Assembly (NCBI GenBank): GCA_964348015.1
Contig: CAYGBC010000052.1
Coordinates: 1 to 17,689, forward strand
Length of the DNA: 17,689 nucleotides
Origin: SOIA01 sp964348015
GTDB taxonomy: Bacteria > Acidobacteriota > Aminicenantia > Aminicenantales > Aminicenantaceae
Reading direction: 5' to 3'
Part shown: positions 12,824 through 17,689 of the stretch, piece by piece
Layout: the number at the start of each line of letters is the position of its first letter
How positions within the stretch are numbered: position 1 is the stretch's first letter
Notes under the pieces: generated by a model
What the model was told of the DNA's origin: nothing
Databases searched by the model: none
Seen by the model: the letters and a program-made list of their open reading frames with translations, nothing else
Program-made: the position numbers and the translations under genes

Positions 12824-15800
12824 CTATTCTGATGAATTGTTTGTGAGTTCTGTCATCTGATTTTTGGCATCAGCGATTTCTGGGCTGCCGGTATCCGAGA
12901 GTCTCCAGAGTTTAAGAAATTTGCCGTATTGCTCTAAAGCTTTTCCTTCCCAGCCCTTATCCTGGTATCTTTTCCCAAGCCAGTAATGGCTTCTGGCATA
13001 AATATCCCCCCACTGCAGCTTACTGATTGTCAATGATTGGATCTTTTCGTACTGCTGGATTGATTTTTCGATATCTCCATTTACATAATAAGAAGAAGCG
13101 AGTGAATCCATGTATAAGGCATGGTCTCTTAAATGAAACACTTGTCCGGGGAGTAAAGAAACAGCCTGCTCAAAATGGGCTATCGAATCTGAAATTTTAC
13201 CAGTTTTAAGTGCAATCATTCCCATCAGGTGATAGTAATGCCTCATGTGTTTTTCATTATCCGTTCTTTCGATCAATTCCTTGAGCTGCTCCGCATTTTT
13301 TTCTGCTTCTTCCATTCTATTCATCTTGGTATGAATCAATCCGCGCAGATGAAGGGTTAATTTTTGATCATCTGTCAGTCTGTTTTGCAACGCAATTTCC
13401 ATGGCCTTATTGGCCGCGTCAAGTGCTTTTAATAGATTCTCGTATTGGAGATTTAGATAAGTGTGCAAGAGGAGGAATTTTAATTCATGTTCCAAGAGAC
13501 CTGAATCCTGTGAATGTCCGATTCCCGTCCTTATTTCTTCTCTGCACTTCTCAACCCGGCCCTGAATTAAATACAGCTGGGCCATCCAGAGAGTGGCTTC
13601 GGATTGAATGAGTGGATCATCTGTGGTGGAAAGTTCCTTGTAGATTTTTTCAGCTTCTTGGAAATCCTCCTGGGCATGATAAAGATTGCCTTTCAACCTG
13701 ATGTAATCAGGATTCGTTGGATTTGAGGCGAGAAGATTTCCGGCCTCCACGAGAGCGAGCTCATATTTTCCCATCCCGAAGAAGGCGTAACATTTAAATT
13801 TAGGAACAAAATCTGGATGTGTGTACAAATCCTTATGAGACACTATAACCTCTAGCGCTTTATCGTACGCGCCTTTCGCCATATAGAGCAGTGACAGGTT
13901 ATTGTAAGCCACTTCCGCATTCTCATTGATTAAGAGAACCTTTTCACATTGTCCGATGGCCAAGTCCCATTCCTCTATATTTCGGTACATCGCGGCTATA
14001 AGCAAATGGGCTTCTTCGTCATTCGGGTAGAGTTCCAGTATTTTCTTGTAGTGTTCGATCGCTTTTTTGGGAGAATTATGCAAAAGGTTTGAGACATCAC
14101 CCAATAAGAGATAGCGTTCTCTATCCGATATCCTGTCTTCAAAATCCAGAACTTTCAGGAGGTATTCCTCTGCTTTGTCATGTTGCGAAAGATAGACATA
14201 AGCGGAGGAAATCTCTAAATAGGCCATTGCAAATTTGGGATCGATTTGAATTGCTTTTTCCAAAAGGTTGATGCTTTCCTTGAATTTTCTTTGAGTGAAG
14301 AGCTGACGCGCATCAATGTAGTATCGGTAAGCTTCTTGAGAACCAGTGGTTATTGTCCCGATGTCTCTATCCACATCCTGAGCAATTTCGGTTTGAGTCA
14401 AGCCAAATATGGGTTTGAGCCTTCGTGTAAAGTCATCGACTATGGAAGTTAAGCTTTCGACACCTCTTCCGTGAATTTCCTCGATACTTTTTATCTCGTG
14501 TGTCCATGCATCCTGAATTCTCGCGTTGATCCAAAAATCCTCGCCGATTTTTGCGTATCCTCCCAGAATGAAATAATGGACATTGGTCTCTGAAGCAATC
14601 CTATCAAGGAGTTCAGATGTGTACTGATCCGTATCTTGCGGCCTCATTTTTTGTAAAATCTGAAATATCCGGTCTTGAGACAGAGCCCTAATAAACCTCG
14701 ACTGATGAAGGTCATGAATCATAGAATCGTGAAGGATCCGCTGTATGTGTTCTAAATTTTTATCTCCTGTGTTGTTCTCAAACGGCATTATGGCGACCAT
14801 CACGATCGAAGTATCTTGCGGGGGAGGAGGGACCTGAGGTTTTCTTGTTATCCAGAGATAAGCAACGATTATGAAAAGAAGCACGAGGATACCGGCCGTA
14901 ATAAATTTACTGAATTTTTTCACTCTGATTCGGGAAAGGATTGGCCGTGTGGCCACTCTCTCAGTTTCTAAATCCCTGAGGATTTCTTCTGCATTCTGGT
15001 AGCGAAATTCCTTCGCTTTCTCCAGGCATTTGAGAATGATTTTTTCTAAATACGGAGGAATATTCGGATTGATCTTTGAGGGCGCCGAAGGCCTTTCGTG
15101 TATATGTTTCTGGATATACCCTGTGTAGGTTTCCGCATGAAAGGGTTTTTTCCCTGTCAACATCTCGTACATGATGATTCCCAGAGAATACAGGTCAGAG
15201 CGAGTGTCAGCTTTTTCTCCTTTGGCCTGCTCAGGAGATATGTACTGGATAGTTCCGATGATCAGGCCTGGAACACTGTCCTCCATGACTTCAACGGATT
15301 TCGCCACTCCGAAATCGGTCACGTACGCTTTCCCGCTGCTGTCGACCAGGATATTTTGGGGCTTCAAATCTCTATGGACGATTCCCTTTTGGTTGGCGAC
15401 CATGAGAGCTTGGCATATCTGTTTTGTGATATTAATGGCAGTATCCACGGTCAGAGTGCCTGAGGTGAGGATCAAGTCCTTTAAACTCTGTCCCTTGATG
15501 TAGTCCATGGAGATGAATTTAACTCTCTCTACCTCCCCGATGTCGTAAATCCGGATCACGTTTTCATGGGAAATCGACCTCGCCAGCAGGGTCTCTTTCT
15601 TGAAGCGATCGACGATATGGGATTTTGCCGAGTATTCAGGATGGATCATTTTGAGGGCAACGGTGATTCCGAGTTCCTTATCTTCTGCTTTGTAGACTCT
15701 TCCCATCCCTCCGCGTCCGACTTCTTCGATGATTTTATAGCGGCGGCCAAAGCTTTCACCGGGTGCAAATTGGAGAGTGTCTTCTTTCGGAGGTTGGATG

Positions 15801-15913
15801 GGAGTTGTATGAGTGACCGTGTCCTTTATATCGACCAGCGGCATTCCGCATTTGCTGCAGTATTGGCTTTCTTCGGAATTGACAGCATGACAGCTTGGAC
15901 ACTGCATATTCAT
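12824..15913 (-). CDS. Transmembrane Ser/Thr protein kinase with zinc ribbon, TolB-like segment and TPRs
   Basis: A 1029-residue sensor-type kinase. Residues 1-25 form a zinc ribbon (C5-x2-C8, C19-x2-C22). A complete Hanks-type kinase domain spans about 59-318: glycine loop GRGGMGRV (66-73), catalytic K88, HRDLKPQN (180-187), DFG (200-202), and SPEQ in place of APE (226-229), so it should be active. One membrane segment lies at about 337-355 (FITAGILVLLFIIVAYLWI). Outside it, about 368-500 resembles a TolB/FlgO-like beta domain (VAIMPFENNTGDKN), and about 530-1010 is a long series of TPR-like helical pairs (for example AIQIDPKFAMAYLEISSAY). The output is phosphorylation in the cytoplasm, with the TPR part as sensor or protein-binding scaffold in the periplasm. 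Its promoter lies only some 14 nt from the ATG. Targets are unknown. Confidence 0.93.
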   Translation of the reverse strand: MNMQCPSCHAVNSEESQYCSKCGMPLVDIKDTVTHTTPIQPPKEDTLQFAPGESFGRRYKIIEEVGRGGMGRVYKAEDKELGITVALKMIHPEYSAKSHIVDRFKKETLLARSISHENVIRIYDIGEVERVKFISMDYIKGQSLKDLILTSGTLTVDTAINITKQICQALMVANQKGIVHRDLKPQNILVDSSGKAYVTDFGVAKSVEVMEDSVPGLIIGTIQYISPEQAKGEKADTRSDLYSLGIIMYEMLTGKKPFHAETYTGYIQKHIHERPSAPSKINPNIPPYLEKIILKCLEKAKEFRYQNAEEILRDLETERVATRPILSRIRVKKFSKFITAGILVLLFIIVAYLWITRKPQVPPPPQDTSIVMVAIMPFENNTGDKNLEHIQRILHDSMIHDLHQSRFIRALSQDRIFQILQKMRPQDTDQYTSELLDRIASETNVHYFILGGYAKIGEDFWINARIQDAWTHEIKSIEEIHGRGVESLTSIVDDFTRRLKPIFGLTQTEIAQDVDRDIGTITTGSQEAYRYYIDARQLFTQRKFKESINLLEKAIQIDPKFAMAYLEISSAYVYLSQHDKAEEYLLKVLDFEDRISDRERYLLLGDVSNLLHNSPKKAIEHYKKILELYPNDEEAHLLIAAMYRNIEEWDLAIGQCEKVLLINENAEVAYNNLSLLYMAKGAYDKALEVIVSHKDLYTHPDFVPKFKCYAFFGMGKYELALVEAGNLLASNPTNPDYIRLKGNLYHAQEDFQEAEKIYKELSTTDDPLIQSEATLWMAQLYLIQGRVEKCREEIRTGIGHSQDSGLLEHELKFLLLHTYLNLQYENLLKALDAANKAMEIALQNRLTDDQKLTLHLRGLIHTKMNRMEEAEKNAEQLKELIERTDNEKHMRHYYHLMGMIALKTGKISDSIAHFEQAVSLLPGQVFHLRDHALYMDSLASSYYVNGDIEKSIQQYEKIQSLTISKLQWGDIYARSHYWLGKRYQDKGWEGKALEQYGKFLKLWRLSDTGSPEIADAKNQMTELTNNSSE

Positions 15914-15933
15914 CCAGCCCTATGTTTCTAGTC

Positions 15934-15962
15934 ATGATATGAATATAAAGGAGTTAAGTCAA
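15934..15962 (-). promoter_or_regulatory. Sigma70-type promoter for the kinase gene, near-leaderless
   Basis: Read on the minus strand, TTGACT (15962-15957) and TATCAT (15939-15934) are separated by exactly 17 nt. The predicted start, near 15927, leaves a leader of only about 14 nt before the kinase ATG at 15913, with AGGG as the sole ribosome-site candidate. A start at the second ATG (15907) would lengthen this slightly. The boxes match those of the other promoters in the window. Confidence 0.6.
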
Positions 15963-16077
15963 TTCTCATCCAAGAAAATATTTGATATAGTGAGCGCAAA
16001 GTCTGTTGTGTCAATTGAAATTTTCATGTATAAAAACAGTCTTGTGACTTCAAAGAAAAAACGAATTCTCTAAGATT

Positions 16078-16106
16078 TTGACAACGGATTCTTCGTGTTA
16101 TAGCAT
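16078..16106 (+). promoter_or_regulatory. Promoter for the class B acid phosphatase gene
   Basis: A perfect TTGACA -35 box (16078-16083) is followed at 17-nt spacing by TAGCAT (16101-16106), which matches the -10 consensus in four of six positions. An overlapping TATAGC begins two bases earlier. Transcription would start near 16113 and the leader would carry the strong ribosome site at 16132-16140. A second, weaker pair, TTGTGT (16006-16011) and TATAAA (16029-16034), also has 17-nt spacing. Confidence 0.45.
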
Positions 16107-16141
16107 CAAAGGCTGGAATTCAGGAATTGAGAGAAGGAGAA

Positions 16142-16813
16142 ATGACCATGTTCAGAAGATCAGCTTTCCGTGCTGTGTCCCTCAGCCTTTTGATTTGCCT
16201 CTTATGGGTGAATTGTGGCGAAATTGTCCAATATGACGGTATTCGCTGGGTGACTCTTAAGGAGATTGAGGCGAGTTTGAGGAATGAACCACCGATGAAG
16301 GTCGGTTTTGATATTGATGATACTGTCTTGTTTTCGAGTCCAGGGTATTATTATGGACAGCAGAAGTATTCACCGGGAAACAGAGCTTTTCTGACTATGA
16401 CCGCATTCTGGATGGAGATGAACAACGGGCTGGATCAGTTCAGTATCCCTAAAGAATGCGCGCACAGCCTGATCGAGCTCCACAAAAAAAGGGGGGATTC
16501 TATTTTTTTCATTACAGCGCGAATTCCTTCGGAAACAGAGACGGTCACAGCGCTGCTGGCTAAAATTTTTGAATTGGAAAATCCGAACAAGGTCATTTTC
16601 ACTGGATTTGATCCCATTCAAAACCTGAAAATTCAACCGATCAAGGACAACGAAATTCAGATTTTTTACGGGGATTCAGACGGAGATATAGAAGCCGCAC
16701 AAGCCGCTGGCGTTCGGGCCATCCGAATTTTACGCCCCAAAAATTCCACCAACAAGCCGATTCCAAAACCGGGAGGTTTGGGAGAAGAAGTTCTCTCCGA
16801 TTCAGAGTATTAG
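16142..16813 (+). CDS. aphA: Class B acid phosphatase, AphA-like (HAD/DDDD superfamily)
   Basis: A 223-residue exported phosphatase that should hydrolyse phosphomonoesters such as nucleotides in the periplasm. The sequence is strikingly similar in wording to enterobacterial AphA: MKVGFDIDDTVLFSSPG (nucleophile D57, acid D59), WMEMNNGLDQFSIPKE, RGDSIFFITAR, FYGDSDGDI (D178, D180, D182) and RILRPKNSTNKPIP ending in GEEVLSDSEY. The length and order match the family. A hydrophobic stretch (about residues 11-23) follows FRR. C25 at WVNCGE sits where a lipoprotein cysteine would be, but the lipobox is not canonical, so a cleaved signal peptide or lipid anchor are both possible. AGAAGGAGA at 16132-16140 is just before ATG 16142, with ATG 16148 equally good; a start at 16127 would overlap the ribosome site. 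The closeness to proteobacterial AphA suggests possible transfer. Confidence 0.92.
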   Translation: MTMFRRSAFRAVSLSLLICLLWVNCGEIVQYDGIRWVTLKEIEASLRNEPPMKVGFDIDDTVLFSSPGYYYGQQKYSPGNRAFLTMTAFWMEMNNGLDQFSIPKECAHSLIELHKKRGDSIFFITARIPSETETVTALLAKIFELENPNKVIFTGFDPIQNLKIQPIKDNEIQIFYGDSDGDIEAAQAAGVRAIRILRPKNSTNKPIPKPGGLGEEVLSDSEY

Positions 16814-16820
16814 AACCTGC

Positions 16821-16861
16821 CCCCTCTGTGAACGCACTCAAAATTTGTTATTCAGAGCGGG
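16821..16861. terminator. Hairpin between convergent aphA-like and pseudopilin genes
   Basis: CCCCTCTG (16821-16828) can pair with CAGAGCGGG (16853-16861) as 8 bp with one bulged C, around a 24-nt loop. The right arm overlaps the region just before the pseudopilin stop codon at 16866. It lacks a proper T-run on either strand, so it may work as a transcript-end stabiliser rather than a classic terminator. Confidence 0.35.
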
Positions 16862-16865
16862 ATTC

Positions 16866-17438
16866 TTAATCACCGACACCGATGGGACGCCGGATCCAGA
16901 TGCCATTCCACATGACCAGGTCTTTATCGAAATCCGTCATTTTTTTGAGGTAGTGAATTCCATCCTCCGGGAGTCCGGGATCGAAAGTGAAATCACCTTC
17001 CTGTGCACCATCACGTCCAAAAGAGGCGATCAGAAAGTCTTCACTTACAGCGCCTGTGATCCCATAGACTCCGTTCGCCGCGTCTTTGCACCAGATCCGA
17101 TATCCGCCTCCCCATTCGTCCTGGATAGGAAGGACTTTGATGTAAAACGGACAGAGTGCGAGGTACACTGATGAATTCGCATCATAAGTGCCGCTTTGGT
17201 CAGGAGCGACTCCGTTATCTATGATGTAATCGGAAAGAGCTCCGGAAATGACGGCAGTGTTTTTCATCGTACTTTTCATCCGGGCCCTGTTGATAGAAGT
17301 TCGAGCGCTGGGTATGACGATCATGGCGAGAAGAGCGATGATCACGATCGCAACCAGGAGTTCGAAGAGGTTAAATCCTTTTGGTCTTCTGAACACTTGC
17401 GCTTCTTTTCCCAATTTATTCCTACCTGAATTATTCAT
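16866..17438 (-). CDS. GspG-like type II secretion/type IV pilus pseudopilin
   Basis: A prepilin of about 190 residues. The class III signal is clear: RRPK-G21, cleavage before F22, with Glu at +5 (FNLFELL) and a hydrophobic helix to about residue 44. The prepilin peptidase would cut and methylate this end, and the helix would pack into a pilus or pseudopilus in the inner membrane. The C-terminal part carries DEWGGGYRIW and ASFGRDGAQEGDF, resembling the DPWG...Y and SxGxDG region of GspG, where calcium binds. C96 and C117 might form a disulfide. GAGGTG (17456-17451) is 12 nt before ATG 17438; an in-frame GTG at 17453 would add MSADF. No other secretion gene is present, so it may be one of the isolated GspG-like proteins common in such genomes. 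Convergent with the acid phosphatase gene. Confidence 0.85.
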   Translation of the reverse strand: MNNSGRNKLGKEAQVFRRPKGFNLFELLVAIVIIALLAMIVIPSARTSINRARMKSTMKNTAVISGALSDYIIDNGVAPDQSGTYDANSSVYLALCPFYIKVLPIQDEWGGGYRIWCKDAANGVYGITGAVSEDFLIASFGRDGAQEGDFTFDPGLPEDGIHYLKKMTDFDKDLVMWNGIWIRRPIGVGD

Positions 17439-17504
17439 AAAATCTGCTGACACCTCAAGCCAGCATTTTTTAAGGATGTCTGATTATTGTATTTCAGCAT
17501 CTTT

Positions 17505-17689
17505 TCCCCTTCGGGCGAGCCGATCTCACCGAATCTACTTTGTTACAGCGCAATCGCGGTGGACGACCACGTCATCGCGAGCGAAGCGTGGCGATCTCAT
17601 GCCCTTGCGCACAGGCATGGGATTGCCAAGCCTGTTCCGAGCAAAGCGAAGGAATCCCACCCCGCCTCGCAACGGAGTCTCCGGCAACC
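17505..17689. repeat. Dispersed palindromic repeat with GAGCGAAGCG-type units, reaches the right edge
   Basis: Non-coding and clearly more GC-rich than the gene beside it. Two related units occur: GCGAGCGAAGCG (17577-17588, followed by TGGCGATCTCA) and CCGAGCAAAGCG (17637-17648, followed by AAGGAATCCCA). A third, partial unit may be GCGAGCCGATCTCAC near 17514. Between the units, GGCGATCTCATGCC (17590-17603) and GGCATGGGATTGCC (17614-17627) form a 14-bp stem with two G-T wobbles and a 10-nt loop. Such sequences are widespread multi-copy intergenic repeats in many bacteria; the right boundary is outside the window. Confidence 0.6.

Noticed and set aside
17505..17689. CRISPR array or insertion-sequence end
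   Set aside because: The units are imperfect and unevenly spaced, without spacers, and there is no transposase frame.

Overview
The window looks like a chromosomal piece of an uncultured, probably anaerobic or sediment-type bacterium of the Acidobacteriota/Aminicenantes kind. That guess rests on gene style, not on a marker gene: a large Ser/Thr kinase with an N-terminal zinc ribbon, a TolB-like segment and TPRs; a secreted alkaline-phosphatase-superfamily 'sulfatase' ending in LRSLGYI; an orphan GspG-like pseudopilin; and a GAGCGAAGCG-type dispersed repeat. No rRNA, tRNA, CRISPR array or insertion sequence was found.

Left part (1-3711). A 5' gene fragment encoding a membrane-anchored or secreted protein leaves the window on the minus strand. 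Diverging from it are three genes in line on the plus strand: pgsA (phosphatidylglycerophosphate synthase), an iron-type alcohol dehydrogenase, and a secreted sulfatase-like enzyme with Thr at the nucleophile position. pgsA has a clear TTGACT-N17-TATTAT promoter.

Middle (3920-11172). A small Ala-rich conserved-looking protein is followed by a tightly packed, more GC-rich run: a six-hairpin (GH15-like) glycosidase, a GH38 alpha-mannosidase, a Gfo/Idh/MocA oxidoreductase and a URO-D-family protein joined to it by a 4-nt ATGA overlap. No member has a signal peptide or membrane segment, so this reads as a cytoplasmic glycan-trimming and sugar-processing operon. It ends in a weak poly-U terminator-like hairpin.

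The most interesting spot (11296-12821) is a two-gene cassette: a 93-residue peptide with five Cys, four of them packed in a 13-residue stretch, under its own promoter and strong ribosome site, followed 81 nt later by a radical SAM protein with a full SPASM-type auxiliary cluster set. This is the layout of a RiPP precursor plus maturase, and I do not recognise the peptide family. No peptidase or transporter is attached.

Right part (12824-17689). The 1029-aa kinase runs convergently into the radical SAM gene with a 2-nt gap. A divergent gene encodes a class B acid phosphatase (AphA-like). Converging on that is a GspG-like pseudopilin. The last roughly 180 nt are a non-coding, palindromic dispersed repeat that continues to the edge.
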